This document shows, in pieces, positions 44,880-56,939 of a stretch of 64,000 bases of DNA. The translations under genes and the position numbers were made by a program. The stretch's first letter is position 1, and every line of letters starts with the position of its first letter. Source of the stretch: Xestospongia bergquistia (Eukaryota > Porifera > Demospongiae > Haplosclerida > Petrosiidae); assembly GCA_963965975.1 (NCBI GenBank), contig OZ014419.1, forward strand, positions 7,396,150 to 7,460,149. The letters run 5' to 3'. The notes under the pieces were generated by a model. The model was not told the origin of the DNA. It did no database searches and saw only the letters and a program-made list of their open reading frames with translations.

Positions 44880-46600
44880 ACATACTGAACACAATTTCAG
44901 TATTTTTGTTGATTTCAAACTAGTATAATTAACAATCATAAGTAATGAGTACGTACATAGTTATTTTACTCAGTTCAACATATTCAAAGTGATTAATATT
45001 AAGTTGTTTGTAAGTTTTGTGCTATGCAATCAAATTCTTTTCTAATGAGTGACCTCAAGTTCATTGAGGGGTTAATCTTTTTAGTTTGAATATGTCGAAC
45101 TGGTTCCAACCACAAGTAATGAGTACATACATTTAATATAATTCATTTACTAGTTTGAAGCAGTAGTGAGTACATATTTAATATAGTTTTTATACGAGCT
45201 GACACATTAAAATATTTTCATACACGTGTAATAGTAATGCCTGTAGTAGTTCAACACTTTCGAACCACTTAATATTAAATTTAAATTGTTCGAGATTGTC
45301 AAACTACTTTGAACAATTTAAATTTAATATTAAGTGGTTCGAAAGTGTTGAACTACTACGGGCATTACTATTACACAGATGCCACGTGTATGAAAATATT
45401 TTATATGAAATTAACTGGCAATGAAAATTACCCGATTGTTATATGTTCGAACTCGTATAAAAACTATATTAAATGTATGTACTCACTACTTGTGATTATT
45501 TTGAAGTTGTAACCTTCACAAAGAAAACAAAAAAACATGCCTAAGCTTTTAAGTAACCGTATGAAACATAGTAAACAAGTGGTTGGCAAATGAAAATGCA
45601 TGTACACATTACAATAACTACATTTGTAATACATGTACACATTACAATAACTATATTTCTAATACATGTACACATTACACTTTTAGCAATTACAAAAGCT
45701 ATATTAAATGTATGTACACATTCCTTGTGATTAATATTAAGTGATTCGAAAGTGTCGAACTACTTCGGACAATTAGAATAACTATATTAAATGTATGTAC
45801 ACATCACTTTTGATAAATATTAAGTGGTTCGAAAGTGTCAAACTACTTCGAACACAATTACAATACAATAACTATATTAACACATGTAATGTGTACATGC
45901 ATTTAATATAGTTATTGTAATTGTTTGAAGCTGTTTGATTCTTTTGAATCATATGTAATGTTTACATGCATTTAATATTGTAAGTGATTCAAAAGTGTCG
46001 AACTACTGTGTGTAATCTTTCATTTGCCAACCACTAAGGTTTTGTGTTTCACAACCAACAGAATGGGGGAAGTCGGTAATATTTAATATAGCTGTATGTA
46101 CACATTCCTTGTGATTAATATTAAGTGATTCAAAAGTGTCGAACTACTTAATTTTTAGTTAGTTTACTAGTTGGAAGCAGTTCGACGCATTCGATCAACT
46201 TCAAAATAATCACAAGTAGTGAGTACATACATTTAATATACGAGTTCAAAGCTGTTCAACATATTCAAACAACTTTGAAATAATCATAAGTAATGAGTAC
46301 ATACATTTAATATAGTTATTATAATTGTTCGAAGTAGTAAAATAACTATATTAAATGTGTGAATGTGACCTTTACAATATAATAGCTGGTAAGTGTGATA
46401 TATTGTAATGTAAATACTAAGTAAATTGAATGCAATTTTGTCATTTTATATTAAATGTGTGAACACATTACTTATGATTTCAAAGGTGTTGAATTGCTTT
46501 GAACTAGTATAATAACTATATTAAATCTATGTACTCATTACATTTGATTATTTTAAAACCCTAAGCTACTTCTAACAGCTTCGAACAATTCGTGAGTTCA
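44880..46600. repeat. Cluster of dispersed palindromic repeats (TTCGAA/GTCGAACTAC family)
   Basis: Many copies, in both orientations, of short modules: gtgtcgaactacttcgaacaat, ttaatattaagtggttcgaa, atgtatgtacacattac and taatatagttattgtaattg. The same modules occur at 33600-33720 and 38850-38960. No gene is seen. Confidence 0.8.
45160..45490. repeat. Large imperfect inverted repeat
   Basis: The ~55-bp inner arms (gtagttcaacactttcgaac...attaaatttaaattgttcga and the mirror) are nearly perfect around 45290. Outer arms (acacgtgtaatagtaatgcc, aaaatattttcatacacgtg, atacgag, agtgagtacat) extend the symmetry to ~330 bp with an insertion in the right arm. Confidence 0.85.
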
Positions 46601-46710
46601 AAGTTTATTCATCATTATGTAATACCGTATATTGGCTTATTTGTGCGATGATTTTCATTACAACTACAACAAAGCACGTGGTGTAGTTCAGCTTGTAGAT
46701 GAGAGAGAGT

Positions 46711-47010
46711 ATGGCTACAGGAACCAATATTGGACTCGGAGAAGAACTCTCTGGACTCGGACACAGAGAAGAACTCTCTGGACTCAGACTCGGAGAAGAA
46801 CTCTCTGGACTCGGACACGGAGAAGAACTCTCTGGACTCAGACTCGGAGAAGAACTCAGTAGACTCAGAGAAGAATTCAGTAGACTCGGAGAAGAATTAA
46901 CTGAAGTCAGAGAAGAACGCACTAGACTCAGAGAAGAGCTCCCTGGACTCATGCAAGAACTCACTGACACACAAACTACTTCGTTAGATGAGAGAGAGTT
47001 GAATTTTTAA
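46711..47010 (+). CDS. Possible coiled-coil ORF made of heptad-coding minisatellite
   Basis: 100 codons (MATGTNIGLGEEL...). Residues ~7-90 are built from units such as SGLGEEL/SGLRLGEEL/SRLREEF. The DNA is a ~21/30-bp minisatellite of ggactcgga and gaagaactct. Leu at heptad spacing with Glu/Arg would form a coiled coil. It also reads open in other frames. No homologue is recognised and no flanking exon is seen, so it may be chance. Confidence 0.3.
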   Translation: MATGTNIGLGEELSGLGHREELSGLRLGEELSGLGHGEELSGLRLGEELSRLREEFSRLGEELTEVREERTRLREELPGLMQELTDTQTTSLDERELNF

Positions 47011-47021
47011 ACTCTTTTTTT

Positions 47022-47485
<464 letters not shown>

Positions 47486-47532
47486 TACTACAATAGGTAC
47501 ATTCAAATACAATTGAAACGTATATTTTGTAC

Positions 47533-48237
47533 TAACATGAGTGACTCTAGTTCTTGTCTGTACATGACCAAGTCTTGTGAAGAGCCTTGTTGAAATACCT
47601 ACATGCAAACTATAGTGAATATATTGTTAGACTATATGTTTGCATACTTTAACTAATGCTCTAGATTTGACATTAACTTGTAAAGATATTTCAGCATCAT
47701 AAAGTGGACCATATTCACCAATACCCAACTGTTGTAATATTTTAATATTATCACGAGGGATTTCTAGGCCTAATTACATGTAAAGTGACATGTTTCCATG
47801 ACAAGACTGAACCTATCTTGTCAGTTAGGACAAGATCATCTTGTAAATTTATAACTGTTGTTTCAACTCTTGTGTCTGTATTTTCAATAACTTCTACTTT
47901 GCTGTCATCACGAATACTGTGTAGTTGTTGATTAACAGAAGATGTTTGTACACCAAATATTCTAATTGTATTCTTAATGAGAGTCATTATAACTAGTAAA
48001 AGATATACTGACTTTTTGCAGACATTTAGTACATAAAATCCAGTGAGTCCTATTAGTATGATAGCTATGGCTAATGCTATAGCTAAGACAAACCAGACAT
48101 ACCAAGGGAGATCGTCATTATTAGAACTGCTTTGACCCTATCATATATACACGTTTATTATATTAGTAAAGTTAGCTTTTAGAGTTCACCTTTGAAGGAG
48201 TTAAAGTTAGGAGCAATATCACAAGACAACAAATCAT
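47533..48237 (-). CDS. Receptor tyrosine kinase, 5' part, with minimal ectodomain
   Basis: Exon 1 (48237-48190) encodes a signal peptide, MICCLVILLLTLTPSK. Exon 2 (48137-47813) encodes only GQSSSNNDDLPWY before a membrane helix (FVLAIALAIAIILIGLTGFY), then a juxtamembrane region. Exon 3 (47769-47648) encodes IPRDNIKILQQLGIGEYGPL (glycine loop), reaching ALVK (beta-3 Lys). Exon 4 (from 47598) encodes QQGSSQDLVMYRQELESL (helix C Glu). Phases all agree. This is the RTK kinase N-lobe; the rest of the kinase is missing, because the locus runs into the repeats at 47.0-47.5 kb. It is either a truncated gene or one broken by assembly. Confidence 0.68.
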
Positions 48238-48325
48238 CCTGAGCCACACCCTTGTTTATCAGCAAAGGAAAAAAATGGGCGTGGCAATAATACTTTATTT
48301 TAGGCAATAGTAAAGAAATACATAA

Positions 48326-48848
48326 CTAGTTTTGAAACTGTTCATTAGGAAATAATTCTTTGTGATCTTGAGCAATAAATCTTTGTCCACAGTAACCACA
48401 CACATTAATTTCAGGTTTATCAAGATTAATGTAGACTTTAGGATGACCTAACATATCATGACCTAAAAGAGATTATATAATAAATTAACAAAAATACATT
48501 CTGTACCTCCATCACACCATGTGTGATTCCCTGATATGATAACAACAGGTTCTTCTGCAACAAGATCAATAGCAAATTGCTCATTGACCTCAAAAAGAAT
48601 CAACAATTATTAACTCACTAACAATACTTAACATACTTGTTTCTCCCTATCAATAAATCTAACTTTTCGATAATCTTTATTTTCCCATTGCTATTATTAA
48701 ATGGTATTGAAATTACAACAATCATTTTCTTATTACTGACCTGTCCTGTATGAGTGACTTTATCGTCATTTAGTGTAACCGAAGACATTGTTAGATTTCT
48801 TCTCAACATAAGAGTTAACCTTAAAATTGCTGGCGAAACCATTCCCAT
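48326..48848 (-). CDS. NDUFS6: NDUFS6, mitochondrial complex I 13-kDa subunit
   Basis: Four exons: 48848-48741, 48690-48637, 48588-48507 and 48462-48326, giving 126 aa (human NDUFS6 is 124). Residues 1-~20 (MGMVSPAILRLTLMLRRNLT) form a basic, hydrophobic mitochondrial presequence. Then DDKVTHTGQ, KDYRKVRFIDREKQ, NEQFAIDLVAEEP, and the zinc-binding end: Cys-Asp-Gly-Gly-His, LGHPKVYINLDKP and CGYCGQRF, with all the zinc ligands present. NDUFS6 acts in complex I assembly in the matrix arm. The frame is intact. The hAT transposon lies only ~90 bp upstream of the start, probably in the leader or promoter. Confidence 0.93.
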
Positions 48849-49081
48849 TTTGTGAGCTACAGCTGCCATTATTGCCACACAAAACAATGGCTCATTTTTA
48901 ACCCCTCGGTTTACAGTAATATTGTAACGATTGAGTATAGCTGTGGTAGTGATGGGCGATACCATGAATTTCAAATACGATACGATACTGATTACTATTT
49001 ATACAAGTATCGCCAGTATCAATTACAAATATGATTACTTTTTGACCAATCATGTTTAAACAAAACATTCTATTTAATGAC

Positions 49082-51177
49082 TTTATTAAGAAACAAAAGC
49101 ATGTCCACATTCTTGGATTTGACACGATTACGTTTCCCTGCTGTAATTTCACCAGCCTTCGAGAATAGCCTTTCCGAAGGAACTGAAGTTGCTGGAATTG
49201 TAAGGAATTTCTTAGCATGAGGCACCAAAAAGGGAAAAGTTATCTGGTTTTCAGCCCACCACTTCAAAGGATCTTCTTTTCGGGCCAAATTCGGTTGTTC
49301 AAGGTATGTCCTAACCACTATCTTAGAGTCTACTGTGGAAGGCCTTGACTGCTGTGTTGCTACTGAATTATCGATGAATGACCATAATGCTGATGGTTCT
49401 TGTTCTGCTGTTGAAGAAGAATCCACAGATGGAGCCGTTGAAGTCCTATTGTCACTACTTGCTGAAATAGAACATGCCACTTCCATTGTAAGCCGCTGTA
49501 CTGCCTGGTTGCAAGCTGATGTATCTCCAAAGCCAATCTTTTTGAACCTAGGGTCCAGTAGTGTGCTAACAGCAAGTGAATAGTGGGATTCGAGCCCAGT
49601 GAATCTCTTGGCCATACTTCTCAACAGTTCCTGCTTTAGTGTGCCATGAGAGGAAACACATTCAACAGTAAGACGCTGAAGCGACCGAGCTAAAGGGATA
49701 ACTTTTGAGACTGATAGATATTTATCTGCAGAAATTTCTCGTGTTGCATGCTCAAAGTGCTGTAACATTTTGCACACATCTTTCATGATCTCAATTTCAC
49801 TAGATGACAGGCTGAGGTGGGTATGGTCAAAGTAAACAAGTGTTGTATTGACAGCTTGATATTCTTCTATCAACCTTTCATACATGTAAAATGATGAGTT
49901 CCATCTGGTTATCACATCTCTTATTAATTTTTTCTCCTCTCTACCCATTTGCTTTTGTACTTCACTTAACTTGTCTCTTGCCTTGATGCTTTGCTTGAAA
50001 TACGTAACTATATTTCTACACTTACGACGAAGCTCAGCTAGCTCTTCATCATTCTCTGTTACCTCTTGGACTATTAAATTGAGTGTGTGAGCAAAACAAG
50101 GAAGATGTCTCCACTGTGTCAATCGAGCAGCAGCCATCATGTTAGCATCATTGTCTGTAATAATGCAGCAGATCTTATCAGCAATGCCCCATTCATTCAC
50201 AATCTTTATCAACTCAGCTGATATATTTTCAGCTGTGTGGTCCATTTTAACTTGGCATGTAGCTAAAACACATGATTTCAACTCCCATTCTGGAGTAAGG
50301 AAATGGCAAGTGACTGTGATGTAACTTTCTGCATTACAAGAACTCCAAAAGTCTGTGGTTAGGGCACATGCATCAACTTCTCTCAGTTGTTGTAACAATG
50401 TCTCCTTGGCTGAGGTATAATGAGTCGGGAGTAGTGATCTCATCAATGTTCGTCTACTCGGTAGATCATATCTATCAGAAAATATCATGATCATACCAGT
50501 TAAACAAAATGTACTCTAAATTAATTTACCTAGGGTCAGGGACACACACAAATTCTTTAAAACCTTTATCCTCTATCGTACTTGGAGGCACCAAATCATT
50601 TACCACCATTGACACCAAAGCCTGGTCTATTTTCTGTTTTCGAGCACTTGTCTCTAGTTAGAAAAAAGCATTCCCAAAATATTCTGTATACTGCATGTAT
50701 GTCAGGTTACATACTTGGATACATAGAGCTTCTATTTATAACTGCTGTTAATGTCGGCTGAATAGTATTGTCCACTGAGGCTCCACTTTTCTTCTTTTTA
50801 GCCAACTCCATCTCTTTCTTCTACTCTTCACAGGCCTGCCACTCTTTCACATGCTTTGTTTTCAGATGCTGCATGCAAATAATTCAATAATACTCAGTAT
50901 CAATACTATATAGAATAACCTTTGCAAGGTTTGAGGTATTGCTTGAATGCTGACATTTGGACCCACAAATAATGCATCTGGCAAAATTAGGTTGATCTTC
51001 ACACCTTTCAAAATAATTCCATATTGGACTACTCTGCTTTTTGTTGGCCCTCTTCCTGACAACACCGTCCGTTGAAGCCAATTTGGATTCACTAGTAGTA
51101 GAGCTTCCAGTAGCACCAAACTCATATGAATTTTGAAAAGTATCACAACCAACGTCAGATTGAACATCTGTCTGCAT
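49082..51177 (-). CDS. hAT transposase (ZBED-like) with one in-frame TAG
   Basis: Starts at 51177 with a Ser-rich leader, then a BED finger: SPIWNYFERCEDQPNFARC, CIICGSKC, and in the next exon HLKTKHVKEW. After short exons (KIDQALVSMVVNDLVPPST) the main exon encodes the RNase-H-like core (TTDFWSS, ITDNDANMMAAA, CFAHTLNLIVQEV, TRWNSSFYMYERL) and the C-terminal hAT dimerisation region (DPLKWWAEN, IPATSVPSERLFSKAG, NRVKSKNVDMLLFLN), ending near 49082. The only lesion seen is TAG at 50821-50823 just after the BED finger (EE-stop-KKEMELAKKKK). It cuts and pastes the element; it may be a very recent copy. Confidence 0.85.
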
Positions 51178-51266
51178 TGTAAGTCTCTACTCTCTTGTGG
51201 TCTCGTCCAATCGTCACTTGTCAGACGGTCAGAGTCTTGCACGTGGTTGCACGTGCACAGGAGTAG

Positions 51267-51278
51267 TGCGCATGCGCA
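51267..51278. promoter_or_regulatory. NRF-1-type palindrome in hAT promoter
   Basis: TGCGCATGCGCA lies ~90 bp upstream of the transposase start. It is the same 12-mer as upstream of Crinkler-like gene A (34737-34748). Confidence 0.45.
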
Positions 51279-51618
51279 AGTAATCGCTTTTTTTAACTTC
51301 GATACCACTCGTAGTAATCGATTAGTAATCGATACCGTAAAGTATCGAAAAAATATCGATTACTTCGATACTTGTTGATTAGTATCGCCCATCACTAAGC
51401 TGTGGCAATCCTTGCCTTCCGGATGTTTCTGGCAGAACTAAAGCAGGAATATATAAAAAGGAGTAATTTAAGCAGAAATTAATGGAAGAGAAATTAATGG
51501 TGGAGTAATTAAAGCAGTAGGAAGTAGAGCAGGAATAGTAGATGAGAAACTAAAGGATGATGAATTAAAGCAAAAACTAAGGAAAGAATTAAAGCAGAAA
51601 TTAAATGAATAGAAATCT

Positions 51619-51962
51619 TTGAATGCTTTCCATTTATCAGACAAAGTATCAATAGTTAATGAAGATTTGACAAGAGAAGGACAATGCTGGAACACTACAG
51701 TATGTGCATGGTTGCTATGGATGGAGTTGACGCTTATATTGAATATGATATTCATTGCAGCAGGAGAACTCCTTGTCAGAGAAGCTGGTGGAGTTTCTCT
51801 CTATCCAAACAGGTAAAGTAAATATCTTTAACTATTTATGAAAAATTATTATAGGATCTCCCCTTGATCTGATGGGACGTGGTGTGCTAGTCTCTTGTAC
51901 TAAGGAACTAGCAGATGCCATGATTCCTTTAATACATCATGTGGATTATCCTAGAGATTAAT
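51619..51962 (+). pseudogene. Inositol monophosphatase (IMPA-like), C-terminal remnant
   Basis: Reads SDKVSIVNEDLTRE, then in shifted frames NAGTLQ, MCMVAMDGVDAYIEYDIHC, AAGELLVREAGGV and, after an intron, GSPLDLMGRGVLVSCTKELA to the stop after HHVDYPRD. These follow IMPA1 from the QVSQQED region to the C-terminus. The DAYxE...HCWD metal-site stretch has lost WD through an ~11-base deletion, and the frame shifts at least twice. Inositol monophosphatase activity is not expected. N-terminal exons are absent. Confidence 0.68.
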
Positions 51963-51969
51963 AATGTAT

Positions 51970-52780
51970 TGTCTTTTTAATTCAGTCATTAAGTATATTA
52001 TTATAATATTACTCTTTGCTTTAATAATACATTTATTTTAAACACATTAAAACATTTGTGAAAAATTACTCTATTAGTGGGAACACCAGTTGACCACAAC
52101 TTTTAATTAACTTTAATATTAATGACTTTAAGTTCAGGACAATATATGATGGAGCTATTTTTTCACATGTTGATTTGTTAAGTATAATAGTATATAATAT
52201 AACAATATATGAAAAAATGTGGTAGGTGCTCCATATTATAGTTATGTTATGATTTGGGAATCCAGCTGGACTTCTTGACATTGATACAGGAACTGTTCCT
52301 ATTTGTGATTAACTGGGCTAACTGATGAGCAATGGGAGATATTATAGATTAGGTACATAAGAACTTTCAAGGAAGACCATATGAAAAGAACCAGTTAGAT
52401 TTGATTATGTTTGCTGTTGATTTTGATGACAAATATTTGGTTTTCTAAGGAGCCATGAAGAGGATTTGAGTTTCATATTTGGTAGTTTACTTGTTGCCCA
52501 TGTATATCAAGAACATAATCTCATTGTTGAGAACAGTACAATTGTAAGAAGTTATTAAAGATCAATAACACACAGAGAGATAACACAACAACATTACATA
52601 TAACACAATCTTGCATGTTCTTCATTATCCAGGAGTTAAAACATAAGTCTGACTATATGTGACTGGATATGTAAAAAGCGACCACTTGAGTCATTTCTGT
52701 CACTTTCACTTTTTCATACTATTTTAAAGTATAGATAATGCTGAATTGTTTGAAACCTTGCAAACCTATATCACTCCAAT
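51970..52780. other. Non-coding stretch
   Basis: AT-rich; possible exon-like scraps near 52260-52480 (for example FQGRPYEKNQLDLIMFAVDF) have no recognisable family and contain stops. No gene called. Confidence 0.4.
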
Positions 52781-52800
52781 GTTAATAATTATTTATAACT

Positions 52801-53312
52801 TGCTCGGGTTCGAATTCCAATGGAGATCTTTTCAATATTTTTTATTTTTATTTTTTTTCATTTATTTTATTTGTACATAGATAATAATAACGCTTAACAA
52901 TATTAATATTTAATAATAATGATGAAAATAGAAACAAAAGCAACATATTATGCTATAGTCATCGTTTATATATATAATAAATCCTTTGCTTCGAGCTTAC
53001 AAAATAGCATCCATCCTAAAAGACTCTAGCAAATGACTTGAGATAGTCTCCTAGAGGACAGTCGCAGTAACTCGAGTATTCTGAGACAAAGGACTTTGCA
53101 GTACATTATAACAAATAGTTAATGAATATTAATATACTTCACAAAGTTACACGGAGGCATGTCCCGCGTATGACCGTACACATCTGGTTCCAGGGTTGCC
53201 CAGGCACGTTCCGCTCTCTGTGGAAGTAGGTTTTCGATAGCAGAACCTATAAACCCAGCCCAAACGTATTTAAAATTCAGTCACCACCTTCCAAAGCGAT
53301 GAATCTCATCAC
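52801..53312. mobile_element. Probable retrotransposed insertion with ~25-bp target duplication
   Basis: Imperfect direct repeats flank it: atcactccaatgttaataat... ending near 52800, and atcactcaaatgttaataat... at about 53311-53340. The left end has a tRNA-B-box-like gggttcgaattcc (52806-52818) followed by T-rich sequence, so it may be a SINE-like insertion. No ORF. Confidence 0.4.
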
Positions 53313-53796
53313 TCAAATGTTAATAATTATTCATAGGAGCAATCTTGAGCCCCACCCAAGTTTGTGACATTAAAATTATTAATGAATTTTAATTAATTCG
53401 TTGCATTCACTTTTGACACTTTCTGATTCCTGTTGTTTTTTCCTTTCTTCGAGCACGATGTGGGACGATAAAGATGTCAAAGAAACTATAGAGTTCTCGA
53501 TAGGTAAATGAATGAAATTGTATGAATAAATGGATTGTTGATTGGACATAACAGTGCATCAATTCTCTTAACTAGTGAAGTGTACAGTCTAAATAATGTG
53601 AGTGCTTCAGTTTCACAATCTTTTTGCATAGTAGTTGCACAGGCAGGCAAAGAAGAATGTTTATCAGGTTGACACAGTATCGTTAGCATCATCAGAGGAG
53701 ACGTCGAGTTTGTCCTCACATCATGTGCTAATAATAATTAACCCCATTAATGTGTCTATAGGTGAGTCTTTCATTTAAAATGGTATTTATTACCAC

Positions 53797-53799
53797 ACA

Positions 53800-53831
<32 letters not shown>
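53797..53831. repeat. (CA)n microsatellite
   Basis: About 15 CA units, interrupted once near the left end. Confidence 0.95.
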
Positions 53832-53833
<2 letters not shown>

Positions 53834-54084
53834 GATAGCAGGCCAGTTAGTCTCTTGATGTCATGGTGCTGCTATGGACTTATGTATATATATGATAAAG
53901 CATGCAATAAGTGTGATAATATATGCAATCTCCTAGATAAAAAGACAACAACATAAAAGGGAGCTACATCCATCATGAAGACTTTCTCTTTTCATAAACT
54001 ATTTATTAGAAATGAGAAATTTAATACATCAAAAATTTACATTTAAACCGATTGATAAAAGGACATTTCATTCACATGCAGGCA

Positions 54085-54305
54085 AATTCAGGTAAATGTC
54101 TTAAGTAATCATCCTCAATCCATTGTTCATTTATCCTCTAGTAAAAGAAGACTCATTTCATTCACATGAGATAGACAAAACCATGTCCTAGTGGTTATTC
54201 TAAAATCTACAAATTTGAGTATTAATTCAGGTAAATGTCTTAAGTAATCATCCTCAATCCATTGTTCATTTATCCTCTAGTAAAAGAAGACTCATTTCAT
54301 TCACA
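54085..54305. repeat. Two ~80-bp direct repeats, 141 bp apart
   Basis: aattcaggtaaatgtcttaa, then tcatcctcaatccattgttc, tttatcctctagtaaaagaa and gactcatttcattcacat occur at 54085-54165 and 54226-54305. On the minus strand each contains an exon-like NEQWIEDDYLRHLPEF, so this may be a duplicated small exon at the end of the ENGase locus. Confidence 0.8.
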
Positions 54306-55645
54306 TAAAGGTAAAGGTCTCCATTTGCTACGAGCTTTACTTTGTATGCTGACCACACAAGCTTGAGGAGCCTGTGTAAATAATTTAACAATACAATTAT
54401 AATTGTTATTATAATACTTGATGAAATAATTAGCAACGCTATCACTTGTTCTTCTCAAAAATTATTTTGGTAAAGATATGTCAACATAACAAAATAATAT
54501 GCTCTTTATGATTTTTTAGCCTTTACATAAATTGATATTAATATACTAATCCTTACCATATTAAGAGACAAAAAATAAAGAAATAAGTACAAAAGAAATA
54601 AGTACAAAGAAGTTCCATAGAACAAATACAGTCTTGATACAACACACAATAGAATAATTATTCTAACATTATTGACACATAACTTGTTCAATAAAATAAA
54701 ATAAATGAATTCTTGTTTTAATAGTTTTTATGTGATTTATTAATTGTAATAATATATAACATCAAATTAGTGATTGTTAATGTTTATTACAAGTGACGGT
54801 GTATTCTCAAGTGGTCTTTGTTGTCTTGAGATTGTCACAGCTTGTACATAAAATTTAACATGATAATCATCAGATATTGAAAGATTAACAACATAAAATT
54901 GATTTCAAAAAGCTCTTCCTATAAACTTAATTTCCCTTGATGAGTTGTAATAAAAAATATTACAATAATCTATCGACATATTATTGGACCATAATAATTT
55001 ACAACTTAGATGATTAGAAGTATAAACTATATCTTTAGCTACAAGTGATGTTACCATAGCAACTTCACCGCACTTAAATATAGATGACAGATTTAATAGC
55101 TAACATAAGAAAGCTTTTAAATAATACTTATTAACAAATAATAAACTTACTTTAATTTCTCCTACTGTTAAATTAAAAACATTACTACTTTCTGTCATGT
55201 TACTGTTATATAAACATATACTAATACCAATGACGTTGCCATGACAACCATCTTTCATTTCAAGCACAAAGTATCTATATTATAGAAAGTAATTACCTAA
55301 TATCTAGTATAGAGGTTATACTGACTTTGTTATCCAAGTGGGATCAGAACTAGCATCAGTAAAAGAGAATGAAGAATTTCTTGACAAGTAACAGGTAATG
55401 ATGCTAATCTAAGATAACTATCTCTCTTCATATGAGATAAAAGTGGTTGAGAAGATGAAAATGGTATACCATAACTACTACAAGGTAATACTAAAAAAAT
55501 CACATGACAATCACATGACAAAGTATTTACCATCATCAGAACAACAAGAAGGATCTAAAGCAATAAACTTGACATCACCATTAGTTCGTAGTCGTAAATA
55601 ATGTTTAATGTTATCACTGGGACATTTAAAAGTATAACTTATTAA

Positions 55646-56210
55646 CAGACATGGGGCCAAGTACTTTTGAAAGTACTTAAGTAAAGTACAAGTACTTTCA
55701 AAAAATCTTAAGTACAAGTACAAGTACAAGCTCCAATAATTAAAATGTACTTAAGTATAAGTACAAGTACTTTAGAATGTACTTAAGTATAAGTACAAGT
55801 ACAAATGTTCAACTGGTAGGTAATGAATTTGGGAGTGGTTATTAGTTTTTGGCAGTCAAACAGAATTACAATAATGGTACATTATCATTATTACATCTTA
55901 TAAACATTAGCTGTTCGAATCTGTCATCGCTTAGTCTACACCTTTCTGGTGTGAAAACCTTTCCCGCAATGCTAAATAGCCTCTCTAGATTGAAGATTTG
56001 ATCAATAACATTAGAAGGACTTAAAAGACTTAAAGGTACTTCAAAGTACTTATAAGTATTAAGTACTTGCAAGTACATACCTCAGTACTTGAGTACAAGT
56101 ACAAGTACTACGCAAAAATTAAAAAAGGACTTAAGTACAAGTACAAGTACTTTCATAGATGTACTTATAGTACTTAAGTACAAGTACCAATGTACTTGGC
56201 CCCATGCCTG
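55646..56210 (-). mobile_element. Deleted hAT element inside an ENGase exon
   Basis: TIRs CAGACATGGGGCCAAGTAC and GTACTTGGCCCCATGCCTG, with the 8-bp target duplication CTTATTAA at 55638-55645 and 56211-56218. Subterminal regions are packed with aagtacttaagtacaagtac palindromes. The middle encodes a hAT transposase C-terminus (LERLFSIAGKVFTPERCRLS, FEQLMFIRCNN), so it is an internally deleted relative of an autonomous hAT. It splits the ENGase codons for EEPLL and ISYTFKCP. Confidence 0.9.
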
Positions 56211-56939
56211 CTTATTAACAAGGGTTCTTCAGAAGTCAAGTCAGTCTTAAATAATCTACCAATAAAATATAAATAACATATTATAATATAATAATAGTAA
56301 ACCTTATAATAGCTGGATAGTGGCCATTGGATGTATAATGTCCTTGAACATTCAGTACACCGCTATTATTATAACTAAACATACCACTATCACATACTTT
56401 TACACTCATCAATAAAATAGATGACTATATTAAATGATGACATAATAATGACATCATCATTTAATATCTTACTTATGCATCATTTTGATAAAGTTTAGTA
56501 GTAAAACTAAGTTGAATATCTTGTGCTGATAGGTTTGACCACACCCCTGATAAACAACCTATACAATATATGAGGTCCACATTGTGTAAGAGCCAGTTAA
56601 TTACCTTTCCATTAATACTGACACTTGTACCTTTCCCGCGACCAAACGAAGAGACAAGTGGTAAATTTGATAATGGATACGTAGGATAATAAGGTGACAA
56701 TAATGTCCAAAATCTATATAACATGTACATGTCATTGTCATGACAACATATAACTAACTTATCTTGATTATCAAAAAACAATGACTTGTCATTTTCAAAG
56801 ACCCATCCAGGAGCAAAAATAGCAGCAGATAAATTATTTTGTGCAATTACTTCTAAAGCCTAACAAAAAACTCGACAAAAGAGTTATAATTTATAATCTA
56901 CAAAATGAGTATTAAATCCTCCAACACCATAGCAACCAC

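Larger units (their letters stand above)
48947..51397 (-). mobile_element. hAT transposon, nearly intact, 2451 bp
   Basis: Terminal inverted repeats TAGTGATGGGCGATAC at the left and GTATCGCCCATCACTA at the right. A perfect 8-bp target duplication AGCTGTGG lies at 48939-48946 and 51398-51405, the hAT hallmark. It carries one transposase gene in minus orientation, with a perfect NRF-1-like palindrome just inside the 5' end. Confidence 0.95.

Noticed and set aside
52806-52818. tRNA gene
   Set aside because: Only a B-box-like motif; no A box or cloverleaf could be built around it.
53459-53504. Possible first exon MWDDKDVKETIEFSI with a donor
   Set aside because: No downstream exon in a matching phase could be found; the next protein-like stretch (53550-53670) does not join.
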